Origin: Marinobacter excellens HL-55
GTDB lineage: Bacteria; Pseudomonadota; Gammaproteobacteria; Pseudomonadales; Oleiphilaceae
Assembly: GCA_001314845.1 (NCBI GenBank)
Contig: LJZQ01000017.1
Location: 16,054-80,053 of the forward strand
Length of the DNA: 64,000 nt
Direction: 5' to 3'
The number at the start of each line of letters is the position of its first letter. Positions within the stretch are counted from its first letter, which is position 1. Shown here piece after piece: positions 1 to 8,514 of this stretch. The translations under genes were made by a program, and so were the position numbers. The notes under the pieces are model-generated. The model was not told the DNA's origin. It saw only the letters and a list, made by a program, of their open reading frames with translations, and did not search any database.

Positions 1-94
1 GCCTGCCCCGCCGGGAACTTTTAGTGATACAATCGCGTTCGAATATCACTTATCGGGTGGCCCTTCTGGCCAAAGCCCGGATTACAGGGTAATT

Positions 95-445
95 ATGCAG
101 GCAGAACAACTGAAAGATCTGGTCGTAACCGCACTTGAAAACATCAAGGCTCAGGATGTCAGCGTGATTGATGTCCGTGATCGTACCAGCGTCACTGATT
201 ACATGGTGCTTGCATCCGGTACCTCCAGTCGACACGTTAAATCTCTGGCCGATTCGGTCGTCTCTGATGCTAAAGATCAGGGCGTAAAAGCCAATAATGT
301 CGAAGGCGCTGGCGGTAGCGACTGGATTCTTGTTGATCTTGGCGATGTAGTAGTGCATCTGATGATGCCTGCGGCTCGTGAATTCTACGATCTGGAGCGT
401 TTTTGGCGAGATGCTCCGGACGTGGGTGCAGCAGGTAGCGAGTAA
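95..445 (+). CDS. rsfS: Ribosome silencing factor RsfS
   Basis: 116-residue protein of the RsfS/YbeB/Iojap family. It binds ribosomal protein L14 on the large subunit and blocks subunit joining when nutrients are short. The length and the core with [22 protein letters not shown] and [14 protein letters not shown] are typical of the family. It lies 2 nt upstream of rlmH, the usual partner, and heads the wall-synthesis cluster. The 94 bases before it contain no complete gene. A nadD gene commonly precedes rsfS in this group, but too little is in the window to say whether its 3' end is present. Confidence 0.95.
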   Translation: MQAEQLKDLVVTALENIKAQDVSVIDVRDRTSVTDYMVLASGTSSRHVKSLADSVVSDAKDQGVKANNVEGAGGSDWILVDLGDVVVHLMMPAAREFYDLERFWRDAPDVGAAGSE

Positions 446-447
446 TC

Positions 448-918
448 ATGAAACTGCGTCTGATCTGTGTGGGGCAAAAAATGCCCGACTGGGTCAGTGC
501 GGGGTACAACGATTATGCTCGGCGTATGCCGCCCGAGTTGCCCCTGGAACTGACTGAAATCCCCATGGCCCACCGCGGCAAGAACCCGGATATTGCCCGG
601 CTTATGCAGCGGGAGGGCGATGCGATTCTGTCCACGGTTGGCCAGCGTGACCGGGTAATTGCTCTGGAGGTTGGCGGCAAGCCCTGGTCTACAGAGCGAC
701 TGGCCAGTCAGCTCGAGAGCTGGCAACAGGACGGTCAGGATGTCTGCTTTCTGGTAGGCGGTCCCGATGGTCTGGCAGACGCCTGCCGGCAAAGGGCCGA
801 TCAGCAGTGGTCGCTGTCTCCTCTTACTCTGCCTCATCCTCTGGTGCGTATTGTTCTTTCTGAACAGCTTTATCGTGCCTGGTCCATCACCCGAAACCAC
901 CCCTACCACCGGGCCTAG
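448..918 (+). CDS. rlmH: 23S rRNA pseudouridine-1915 N3-methyltransferase RlmH
   Basis: 156-residue SPOUT methyltransferase that uses SAM to methylate pseudouridine 1915 in helix 69 of 23S rRNA on assembled 70S ribosomes. The C-terminal trefoil-knot region shows FLVGGPDGL followed by [20 protein letters not shown] and ends in NHPYHRA, as in the family. The length matches E. coli RlmH (155 residues). It starts 2 nt after the rsfS stop and sits 8 nt before mrdA, so the three are probably one transcript. Confidence 0.96.
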   Translation: MKLRLICVGQKMPDWVSAGYNDYARRMPPELPLELTEIPMAHRGKNPDIARLMQREGDAILSTVGQRDRVIALEVGGKPWSTERLASQLESWQQDGQDVCFLVGGPDGLADACRQRADQQWSLSPLTLPHPLVRIVLSEQLYRAWSITRNHPYHRA

Positions 919-926
919 GAGTTTTT

Positions 927-2822
927 ATGGCCTGGGGCGAATTCAAAAACACGGCTGCCGAGCGAAGACTTTTTCAGCGTCGTGCTCTGGTCATGCTGAT
1001 TGTTGTGTCCATGGCCATGATCGGGCTTCTGGCCCGAATGTATCAGCTGCAGATTGTCGAGCATGACATTTATACGACCTTGTCAGACAAAAATCGGGTA
1101 CAGGTGCAATCGGTTCCGCCGCCTAGAGGCCTTGTCTACGACAGGAACAATTTCCTGTTGGCAGAGAACCGCCCGGTGTTCAGTCTTACCCTCGTGCCTG
1201 AGCGCGTTGATGGTATGGAGGCAACGCTCACAAGGCTGGCAGGTATACTCGACATCGCCGAGGAAGACATTGAACGGTTCCAGCGGCGACTGCGGGAGCC
1301 GCGCCGACCATTCCAGGAGCTCCCGCTGAGCTACGACCTCAGTGAAGAAGAAATCGCCCGGATGGCGGTTCATCGGCATGAGTTCCCCGGCGTTGAGATC
1401 AAGGCAGAACTGGTTCGATACTACCCCCACAGTGAGCTGACTGCCCATGCATTGGGCTTTGTTGGCAGGATCAACCGCGAGGAGTTACAGCGCATTGATG
1501 CGGTCAACTACGCCGGAACCAACTACATCGGCAAGTCCGGGATCGAGCGCTTCTATGAGCAGGTGTTGCATGGCGCGGTCGGTTACCAGCATGTTGAAAC
1601 CAATGCTCGCGGGCGCATTCTCAGAGTGCTGGAACGAGTCAATCCGGTGCCTGGTGAAGATTTGCAGCTGCACCTGGACCTGCGCTTACAGCGCAAGGCT
1701 CATGAGCTTCTGAGTGGGCGTCGTGGTGCCATTATAGCCATCGAGCCGGACACTGGCGGCATCCTCGCTCTGGCCAGCGTGCCGGGATTTGATGCGAATA
1801 AATTTGTCACCGGTATCAGCGTGAACGAATACCGGGATCTCAGCGAAGACATCGATAAGCCGCTGTTCAACCGGGCGCTCCGGGGGCAATACCCGCCGGG
1901 CTCGACGATAAAACCAATGATGGCGGTTGCAGCACTCGATAGCGGAGCCACAACCCGTGAACGTCGGATCTGGGACCCCGGTTACTTTCAGCTGCGCGAA
2001 GGCGGTCGGCGTTTCCGAAACTGGTACCGATCCGGTGATGGCTGGGTTGATCTAAAAACATCCATGGCAAGATCCAACGACGTCTATTTTTATGAAGTTG
2101 GTGTTGAAATGGGGGTTGATGTCATGTCGCAGTACCTGGCGCAATTTGGTTTTGGCGAAGATGCCACTCTGGATGTATCGGGCGCCCTCAGTGGCCTGCT
2201 TCCAACAGCAGACTGGAAACGAGGGGCTAGAAATGAACCGTGGTACCCGGGAGATTCGGTCAATATGAGTATTGGCCAGGGTTTTTTTCTGTCGACACCC
2301 TTGCAGCTGGCGACAGCCACGGCGCTGATTGCCAACCGAGGGGAATGGGTCGAGCCTCGTCTACTGAAAGATATTCGCGGTGATCGCTCGGTTGAAGAAT
2401 TTTTGCCGGAGGAAACACATGAGCCGTTGATCCTGAAGAATCTTGACGATTGGGAGTACGTGGTAGATACCATGGTTGAGGTTATGCATGGGCCGCGAGG
2501 CACTGCTAGAGCTGCCGCCCAAGGTGCAAGCTATCAGATTGCGGGTAAAACCGGCACTGCTCAGGTATTCAGCCTGGCGGAAGATGAGGAGTACGACGAA
2601 GAGCAGGTCCGTGAGCGACTCCGGGATCACGCTTTGTTTGTCGGTTTTGCACCGGCGGACGACCCCAAAATCGTCGTTGCCATCATTGTTGAGAACGGTG
2701 GTGGCGGCAGTTCAACTGCCGCGCCGGTGGCGCGGGCCTTGTTTGATGCCTGGCTGGAGGACTTTCCCGCTGCAGAACAGGATGCGATGTTTACTCAGAC
2801 TGCCTCAGAGGGAAATCGTTGA
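927..2822 (+). CDS. mrdA: Penicillin-binding protein 2 (elongasome transpeptidase)
   Basis: 631-residue class B penicillin-binding protein, the D,D-transpeptidase that cross-links septum-independent peptidoglycan with RodA. One N-terminal membrane segment (about residues 19-41) anchors a periplasmic pedestal domain. The transpeptidase domain has all three active-site motifs: STIK with nucleophile Ser326, SND in ARSNDVYF, and KTGT at about 541-544. SD is AGGAG at 917-921. The stop overlaps the rodA ATG as TGATG, so the two are translationally coupled. Confidence 0.97.
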   Translation: MAWGEFKNTAAERRLFQRRALVMLIVVSMAMIGLLARMYQLQIVEHDIYTTLSDKNRVQVQSVPPPRGLVYDRNNFLLAENRPVFSLTLVPERVDGMEATLTRLAGILDIAEEDIERFQRRLREPRRPFQELPLSYDLSEEEIARMAVHRHEFPGVEIKAELVRYYPHSELTAHALGFVGRINREELQRIDAVNYAGTNYIGKSGIERFYEQVLHGAVGYQHVETNARGRILRVLERVNPVPGEDLQLHLDLRLQRKAHELLSGRRGAIIAIEPDTGGILALASVPGFDANKFVTGISVNEYRDLSEDIDKPLFNRALRGQYPPGSTIKPMMAVAALDSGATTRERRIWDPGYFQLREGGRRFRNWYRSGDGWVDLKTSMARSNDVYFYEVGVEMGVDVMSQYLAQFGFGEDATLDVSGALSGLLPTADWKRGARNEPWYPGDSVNMSIGQGFFLSTPLQLATATALIANRGEWVEPRLLKDIRGDRSVEEFLPEETHEPLILKNLDDWEYVVDTMVEVMHGPRGTARAAAQGASYQIAGKTGTAQVFSLAEDEEYDEEQVRERLRDHALFVGFAPADDPKIVVAIIVENGGGGSSTAAPVARALFDAWLEDFPAAEQDAMFTQTASEGNR

Positions 2823-3964
2823 TGGCGCTGGGGAGTGTGTTTAATAACTCGGCCAATAATCATCTGACACGCTCGAAGAGTGTCTGGTCAACGCTACATC
2901 TGGATCCGATATTGTTGTTATTGCTTTTGATGTTGATAGGGCTGGGGCTATTCGTGCTCTACAGCGGCGCAGATCGGAATATTGAGGTGGTCAAGGCGCA
3001 GGGTATCCGATTTGTTGTTGCCCTGGTGGTGATGTTTGTTTTTGCACAACTGGACCCGGCGGTGTTTCGCCGGTGGGCTCCCTGGCTCTATCTTGCAGGG
3101 ATGGCGGGGCTTCTTGCGGTGCTGCTTGTCGGAGTCGGCGCCAAAGGCGCGCAGCGCTGGTTGGCGATTCCGGGCTTGCCGCGGTTTCAGCCATCAGAGT
3201 TAATGAAGTTGGTCGTACCCATGATGGCAGCCTGGTACTTGTCCAAACACTACCTGCCGCCCAGGTTGTTTCATGTCGCAATCGGATTGCTGATCGTCCT
3301 TGTACCCATGGCAATGATTGTTCAACAACCTGATTTGGGCACCTCATTGCTGGTTGGTATGGCCGGTATTTTCGTGGTGTTTTTTGCTGGCATCAGCTGG
3401 AAACTGATCGCAGCGTTCTTTGCACTGGTTTCGGTATCAACGCCGATGATGTGGTTTTTTGTCATGAGGGACTATCAGAAACAGCGGGTGCTGACTCTGC
3501 TGGACCCGCAAAGTGATCCGCTCGGGGCTGGCTGGAACATCATCCAGTCAAAGACCGCCATAGGTTCTGGCGGCATGGACGGCAAGGGTTGGCTTCAGGG
3601 CACCCAATCCCACCTGGAGTTCCTGCCGGAGAGCCACACCGATTTCATTGTTGCCGTTCTGGCAGAAGAGTTCGGCTTTATCGGCATGTTGCTGTTAATG
3701 AGCCTGTATTTGCTGATTATTCTGCGGTGCCTTTACATCGCTGCGACAGCCCAGGATTCGTTTAGCCGGCTGTTGGCCGGAGCCTTGACCATGACGTTCT
3801 TTATTTACATTTTTGTCAATGTTGGCATGGTCAGTGGTTTGTTGCCCGTGGTGGGAGTGCCATTGCCATTGGTCAGCTATGGAGGTACGTCCGGGGTGAC
3901 GTTGATGGCGGCGTTTGGTGTGTTAATGTCGATTCAAACGCACCGTCGAATGATCACAGCATGA
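2822..3964 (+). CDS. rodA: Peptidoglycan glycosyltransferase RodA
   Basis: 380-residue SEDS-family polytopic membrane protein with about ten membrane segments. It polymerises lipid II into glycan strands in partnership with PBP2. Family landmarks visible are GKGWLQGTQSHLEFLPESHTDF (the loop after GGMD) and VGVPLPLVSYGG near the C-terminus. The ATG at 2822 overlaps the mrdA stop by one base; a TTG one codon earlier is also possible. In Pseudomonas a lytic transglycosylase gene usually follows. Here the next gene is rlpA, after a 115-nt gap. Confidence 0.96.
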   Translation: MALGSVFNNSANNHLTRSKSVWSTLHLDPILLLLLLMLIGLGLFVLYSGADRNIEVVKAQGIRFVVALVVMFVFAQLDPAVFRRWAPWLYLAGMAGLLAVLLVGVGAKGAQRWLAIPGLPRFQPSELMKLVVPMMAAWYLSKHYLPPRLFHVAIGLLIVLVPMAMIVQQPDLGTSLLVGMAGIFVVFFAGISWKLIAAFFALVSVSTPMMWFFVMRDYQKQRVLTLLDPQSDPLGAGWNIIQSKTAIGSGGMDGKGWLQGTQSHLEFLPESHTDFIVAVLAEEFGFIGMLLLMSLYLLIILRCLYIAATAQDSFSRLLAGALTMTFFIYIFVNVGMVSGLLPVVGVPLPLVSYGGTSGVTLMAAFGVLMSIQTHRRMITA

Positions 3965-4079
3965 GGCTGTATCCGAATGATGGCTTGCTGGTAATGGTTA
4001 AAGCCACCGGGAACCCGTTACAATATTTCAGGTCAGTAATGCCTGGCGCGGGACGAAACCACATGGGTTGCCGAACATA

Positions 4080-4976
4080 ATGGTCACAGAAAAAAAATCC
4101 GGATGGCTGATATTGCTGGTGGCTCTGGTGTTATCAGGGTGTGGAAGCGCACCGAAGGTGTCGGAGGAGGATCACTCTTCCCGGTACACCATGAAACAGG
4201 ATCGTGCGCCGTCCGGAAATTTTGATGTTTCCGACCTGCAAGATGCGGTGCCACGGTATGAGGCGCCGAAGACTGCCGGCAACATGTCGCAGTATCAGGT
4301 CTGGGGTAAAACCTACCGGGTGATGGACAGTAACGACGGTTACGTGGCTCGGGGTGTTGCCAGTTGGTATGGTGAAAAATTCCATGGTCACAAAACCTCC
4401 AATGGTGAGGTTTTCGACATGTACTCTATGTCTGCGGCCCACAAGTCCATGCGGATTCCCAGCTATGCCCGGGTGACCAACCTCGACAATGGCCAGTCTG
4501 TCATTGTCAGAGTCAACGATCGCGGTCCGTTTCACGGTGATCGCCTGATTGATCTGTCTTACGCTGCGGCCAAAAAGCTGGGTTACAAATCGCGGGGCAC
4601 GGCAAAGGTGGAAGTTGAAGCCATCACGGTTCGGCAAGACGGATCCATGACGCTGGCGGGTAAACCGTTTAATCCCGGTGTGATGCCGCCAGTGGTGGCC
4701 GTTAGCACTGCCTCGACAGAAGCGCAAGACCCGGCTCTCGGGCTGTTTGTTCAGTTGGGGTCGTTCAGCCAGCGAGACCCGGCCGAGGAATTGCTGAGCA
4801 AGGCGCGCCGTGTAGTGGAGCGCCCCATGCGGGTGCGGCAGGTCAATACCGATGCTGGCCGGTTTCACAGGGCCCAGGTGGGGCCTTTTGATGACGAGGC
4901 GGAAGCCCTCAACGCTCAGAATTTACTGCAATCCAACGGCTTTGCTCAGTCCGTTGTGCTGACCGATTCTCGTTGA
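4080..4976 (+). CDS. rlpA: Septal/endolytic lytic transglycosylase RlpA (rare lipoprotein A)
   Basis: 298-residue outer-membrane lipoprotein. RlpA of Pseudomonas cleaves denuded glycan strands (strands lacking stem peptides), and family membership suggests the same here. From the ATG at 4080 the signal peptide ends in the lipobox LVLSGC, with lipidated Cys21. A double-psi beta-barrel domain follows (about 88-175: GVASWYGEKFHGHKTSNGE and VRVNDRGPF). The last 75 residues form a SPOR domain (LFVQLGSFSQRDPAEEL), which binds denuded septal peptidoglycan. A TTG at 4068 would add four residues before the signal; ATG 4080 gives a cleaner lipoprotein signal. SD is poor for either start. Confidence 0.94.
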   Translation: MVTEKKSGWLILLVALVLSGCGSAPKVSEEDHSSRYTMKQDRAPSGNFDVSDLQDAVPRYEAPKTAGNMSQYQVWGKTYRVMDSNDGYVARGVASWYGEKFHGHKTSNGEVFDMYSMSAAHKSMRIPSYARVTNLDNGQSVIVRVNDRGPFHGDRLIDLSYAAAKKLGYKSRGTAKVEVEAITVRQDGSMTLAGKPFNPGVMPPVVAVSTASTEAQDPALGLFVQLGSFSQRDPAEELLSKARRVVERPMRVRQVNTDAGRFHRAQVGPFDDEAEALNAQNLLQSNGFAQSVVLTDSR

Positions 4977-5013
4977 TTGCCTGAAACCAAAAAAGAAACA
5001 CACCTTACGACGA

Positions 5014-6189
5014 ATGAACCTACCCATGGCTTTGAACTTAATGATTCGCAAACTTTTCCTGATTCTGTCACTGGCCACGCTGTTGGCTGGGCATGCTGTG
5101 GCCCAGGCTGTGCTGATCCCTGCGCCACCCCAGATTGCCGGCAGCTCCTGGGTGCTGATGGACCCATTGACCGGTCGCGTCATCATGGAGCACAACAGTG
5201 GCGAAAGGCTGCCACCGGCGAGCCTGACCAAAATGATGACCGCATACATCGTCGAGCGGGAGCTTGATGAGGGCCGCATCGCGATGACCGATATGGTGCC
5301 GGTCAGCGTCAAGGCCTGGCAGACCGGTGGTTCCCGCATGTTTGTCCGGGAGGGCACTCAGGTCACTGTTGAAGACCTGTTGAAAGGCGTCATTATTCAA
5401 TCCGGGAACGACGCCTCTGTCGCCTTGGCGGAGTTTGTCGCCGGCAGCGAAGATGCCTTCGTAGATATCATGAACCAGCAGGCAAAGCTGCTTGGTATGA
5501 ATAATACCAACTTTGAAAATGCCACCGGGTTGCCGTCACCCAATCAGTATTCGACTGCTTACGATCTGGCCATTCTGGCCCACGCTATCATTGAAGATTA
5601 CCCGGAAAATTATCCGCTGTATGCGGTTAAGAGCTTCACCTACAACAATATCCGGCAGCCGAACCGCAACAGTCTGTTGTGGCGTGATGACAGCGTTGAC
5701 GGCCTTAAAACCGGTCATACCGAAGAGGCAGGCTACTGCCTGGTGGCGTCTGCCAAGCGTGATAACACCCGCCTGATTGCCGCCGTCATGGGGTCCAGCA
5801 GTGCCCAGGTGCGCGCTCAGGAAGTGCAGAAAATGCTCAACTACGGTTTCCGATACTACGAATCAGCGCGCCTGTTCCGCGCTGGCCAGGAGCTGATTGA
5901 ATCCAAGGTATGGGGCGGCAAAAGCGATCAGATATCGGTCGGGCTGGCCGAGGATGTTTATGTCACGATTCCTCGCGGCTCGAAAGATCAGCTCGAATCG
6001 CAGGTTGACCTTGATTCTGTGATCAAAGCACCCATCAAGGTCGGAGACGAATTAGGCCGTATCCAGGTAACACTTGATGGCGAGACGGTTGTTGACCAGC
6101 CAGTACTGGCGTTGACGGAAGTGCCCCAGGGCGGTTTGATCAAGCGTCTTTGGGACGCCATCAAGCTGTTTTTTGTACAACTGTTTTAA
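5014..6189 (+). CDS. dacA: D-alanyl-D-alanine carboxypeptidase (PBP5/6 family)
   Basis: 391-residue low-molecular-weight penicillin-binding protein of the PBP5/6 type. It trims the terminal D-Ala from stem pentapeptides in the periplasm. Visible are a signal peptide ending in GHAVAQA, the SLTK motif (Ser70 from this start), SGN in QSGNDASVALAE, and KTG (Lys232). The C-terminus ends in an amphipathic stretch (GGLIKRLWDAIKLFFVQLF) as expected for the membrane anchor. ATGs at 5026 and 5041 are also possible; 5041 (MIRKLFLILSL) gives the most compact signal peptide. Pseudomonads call the equivalent gene dacC. Confidence 0.95.
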   Translation: MNLPMALNLMIRKLFLILSLATLLAGHAVAQAVLIPAPPQIAGSSWVLMDPLTGRVIMEHNSGERLPPASLTKMMTAYIVERELDEGRIAMTDMVPVSVKAWQTGGSRMFVREGTQVTVEDLLKGVIIQSGNDASVALAEFVAGSEDAFVDIMNQQAKLLGMNNTNFENATGLPSPNQYSTAYDLAILAHAIIEDYPENYPLYAVKSFTYNNIRQPNRNSLLWRDDSVDGLKTGHTEEAGYCLVASAKRDNTRLIAAVMGSSSAQVRAQEVQKMLNYGFRYYESARLFRAGQELIESKVWGGKSDQISVGLAEDVYVTIPRGSKDQLESQVDLDSVIKAPIKVGDELGRIQVTLDGETVVDQPVLALTEVPQGGLIKRLWDAIKLFFVQLF

Positions 6190-6234
6190 TGAAGGCGGCT
6201 GGTGGCAATGACCAGTGGCCGGGAGTGATAGGGC

Positions 6235-6504
6235 ATGAGCGAGCAGAAACCGCCAAAAATTGAATTTCCCTGTGACTATGTCATCAAAGTCATCGGGAAC
6301 GCGGCGCCAGATTTTTCGGAGTTTGTGCTGGACGTCGTAGGGCAGCATGCCCCGGGCGTTTGTGAGGCTGATATCTCGGTGACGGACAGCAGTAAGGGCC
6401 GCTTTGCATCGGTTCAGCTGAAGATCGTAGCGACCGGCGAGGCGCAGCTCCAGGCACTGTTCAAAGATCTTAAAGCAAGCGGCCGCGTTCACATGGTCCT
6501 GTAA
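6235..6504 (+). CDS. ybeD: YbeD/DUF493 family protein
   Basis: 89-residue member of the DUF493 (YbeD) family, a small ferredoxin-like alpha/beta fold of unproven function almost always found immediately upstream of lipB. The sequence starts [20 protein letters not shown], typical of the family. It sits 45 nt after dacA and 4 nt before lipB, so it is probably cotranscribed with both. Confidence 0.93.
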   Translation: MSEQKPPKIEFPCDYVIKVIGNAAPDFSEFVLDVVGQHAPGVCEADISVTDSSKGRFASVQLKIVATGEAQLQALFKDLKASGRVHMVL

Positions 6505-6508
6505 CACT

Positions 6509-7147
6509 ATGACAGACCTGATCGTCCGTTCGCTGGGGCAGCAGCCCTACATGGAAACCTGGGAAGCGATGAAAACGTTCACCGCCAACCGGGATGAAAA
6601 CACGGTCGATGAACTCTGGTGCCTTGAGCACCCTCGGGTATTTACTCAGGGCCAGGCGGGTAAGGCAGAGCATATCCTGTTGCCCGGAGATATTCCGGTG
6701 GTTCAGGTAGACCGGGGTGGGCAGGTTACCTATCACGGGCCGGGACAATTGGTGATCTATCTGCTGATTGATCTGACCCGTCGCAAGCTGGGCGTGCGCG
6801 CCCTGGTGGATGAGATTGAGCATGCTATTGTGCGAGCGCTGGTGCCGTCCAAAATAGATGCTGCGCCCAGATCTGATGCGCCCGGAGTCTACGTAAACGG
6901 CGCCAAGATTGCCTCACTGGGATTGCGGGTTCGCCGGGGTTGCTCGTTTCATGGGTTGGCTCTCAACGTCAACATGGACATGGAGCCGTTCAGTCGAATC
7001 AACCCCTGTGGCTATGCCGGAATGTCGATGTGCCAGGTCAGCGATTTTGAGCCTGGCGTATCGGTTTATGAGGTTGAGCGCAGGTTAGTGCAGGCGCTTA
7101 TCGATGGCCTTGGTCACCAGCGGGTAGAGCAGCGCCAGTACTGGTGA
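6509..7147 (+). CDS. lipB: Octanoyl-[ACP]:protein N-octanoyltransferase LipB
   Basis: 212-residue octanoyltransferase that moves octanoate from acyl carrier protein to lipoyl domains, the first step of de novo lipoate assembly. The active-site pair is present: Lys in [12 protein letters not shown] and Cys in INPCGYAGM. The substrate-binding motif [12 protein letters not shown] is intact. LipA, the partner for sulfur insertion, is not next door but about 41 kb away in the same window. The downstream neighbour is convergent. Confidence 0.97.
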   Translation: MTDLIVRSLGQQPYMETWEAMKTFTANRDENTVDELWCLEHPRVFTQGQAGKAEHILLPGDIPVVQVDRGGQVTYHGPGQLVIYLLIDLTRRKLGVRALVDEIEHAIVRALVPSKIDAAPRSDAPGVYVNGAKIASLGLRVRRGCSFHGLALNVNMDMEPFSRINPCGYAGMSMCQVSDFEPGVSVYEVERRLVQALIDGLGHQRVEQRQYW

Positions 7148-7158
7148 ACGCCGAGTCA

Positions 7159-8274
7159 CTAACGGAAATCGGCTCGGCAAGTGCGATTTCTGCCTTCGGA
7201 TTTGGCTTTGTAAAGCGCTTCATCGGCGTGCTGAAGTAGCCGGTCAATCGATTCTGACCCCTGAATTGTTGCTACCCCGATACTGACCGTTACGGTGATG
7301 GACTTGTTGTCAGCCTGAACAATCTGGTTCGCCACCGCTTTGCGGACGCGCTCGGCCGAGGCCTCGGCGTCTTCAGTTGCTGTCTCTGGCAGAAGAATCA
7401 GAAACTCCTCCCCACCCCAGCGCACAATGGTATCCACTTTTCGGCTGTGATCTGTCAGTGTCTGGCCAACCAGTACAATGGTATCGTCTCCTGCCTGATG
7501 GCCATGGGTATCGTTGACCTGCTTGAAAAGATCAATGTCCATCAATAGCACCGAGAACGGACGGCGGTTTCTCAGATAACGCTGGTATTCTGCCTCGAGC
7601 TGTTCCAGCCCTTCTCGTCGATTGGCCAGTCCGGTCAGAGCGTCATGCTTTGCGGCATACTCAAATTCTTTGGCCAGCTTGATCAGGCCAAGCTTGCTAC
7701 GACGACGACTCTGATCAAGGATGTAACAAGTGACCATCTCAAAGGCCAATACAATGATAAGGGTAATCTTTAAGGTAGTGCTGTACGGGGTATCGAACAG
7801 AGCATCACCGAGCGGGCTGAAAAGACCAAGCACCGCAAGCCAACCGCCCATGCAGGCGAAGATGCCGATGCGGGCTTCGCTGATGTAGAAAATGATGGGC
7901 GGGTAAGCAAACAGCCAGATAATGGCAGAGCCGTCTTCAACGGCGTAGGTGGCGAGGTAAGTAAAAAGTCCGGTGATTAACGTGATAAATACCCGCCGCT
8001 GCAAGGTTTTTTGGCCGGTAATCAGAAACATTATGGCGTTGGCGGCGAGCAACACGGCAAAGCTCAGTAATAGTGGAGAGGTGATAGAATCGCCATGCTG
8101 GGTTGAGCGCCAAGAATAGAACATTAATAGTGGAACCGCGGCAGCAGTCAGCCCGTTGATGAGGGTCGGTACAGGAATTTCGCCTTTTACCCGGAATTGA
8201 GAGAGTTCCGAGTCCAGTGTTCTGACGGATGATTTAGTCATATCTGGGCTTTTCTTGTCATTGATGAAGGTCAA
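7159..8274 (-). CDS. Membrane-anchored GGDEF diguanylate cyclase
   Basis: 371-residue protein with five or six N-terminal membrane segments (about residues 35-190) followed by a GGDEF domain. It should make cyclic di-GMP from two GTP. The active-site motif is GGEEF (in RWGGEEFLILLPE). An intact product-inhibition I-site, RKVD, lies exactly five residues upstream, so it is probably active and feedback-controlled. The N-terminal region has no sensor domain I can name. It converges on lipB with an 11-nt gap. A second Met at residue 12 is an alternative start. Confidence 0.9.
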   Translation of the reverse strand: MTFINDKKSPDMTKSSVRTLDSELSQFRVKGEIPVPTLINGLTAAAVPLLMFYSWRSTQHGDSITSPLLLSFAVLLAANAIMFLITGQKTLQRRVFITLITGLFTYLATYAVEDGSAIIWLFAYPPIIFYISEARIGIFACMGGWLAVLGLFSPLGDALFDTPYSTTLKITLIIVLAFEMVTCYILDQSRRRSKLGLIKLAKEFEYAAKHDALTGLANRREGLEQLEAEYQRYLRNRRPFSVLLMDIDLFKQVNDTHGHQAGDDTIVLVGQTLTDHSRKVDTIVRWGGEEFLILLPETATEDAEASAERVRKAVANQIVQADNKSITVTVSIGVATIQGSESIDRLLQHADEALYKAKSEGRNRTCRADFR

Positions 8275-8435
8275 ACACAGAGTGTTAACTGATTCTAGTT
8301 CGCCTTGTGACCTGACACTGTGTTAAATCGTAACTTTGACAGAAAAGAGTGGAAAAGACACTTTAAGCCAAGTGCATTGGCTAAAAAAACGGGATATCAA
8401 CGACTGATCAGTTGGGTTGTCGTCACTTGTGGTCC

Positions 8436-8442
8436 GTATAAT
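8436..8442 (+). promoter_or_regulatory. Candidate promoter -10 (TATAAT) for the ABC1 kinase gene
   Basis: A perfect TATAAT lies at 8437-8442, 72 nt before the 8515 start, in an A+T-richer stretch between divergent genes. The best -35 is weak (TTGGGT at 8412-8417, 19-nt spacing). Direction follows the gene downstream. Confidence 0.4.
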
Positions 8443-8463
8443 GAAGAAGTTGCGTGTATCAGG

Positions 8464-8491
8464 GCGCCGGGTCAAGTCCCGGAGCTCACCA
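8464..8491 (+). other. tRNA-3'-end-like hairpin ending in CACCA
   Basis: The stretch has a CCGGG/CCCGG stem around the loop TCAAGT, followed by GAGCTCACCA. It looks like a tRNA T-arm, acceptor strand and CCA tail, but one base is missing from the normal seven-base T-loop. No matching 5' acceptor strand is seen within 90 nt upstream, so it is not a complete tRNA. It could be a decayed tRNA end or a coincidental leader hairpin. Confidence 0.25.
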
Positions 8492-8514
8492 TTTGCTGAA
8501 CATACAGGTTATCC

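Noticed and set aside
1..94. Possible 3' end of nadD at the window edge
   Set aside because: Only seven codons could be read before a stop; too short to identify.
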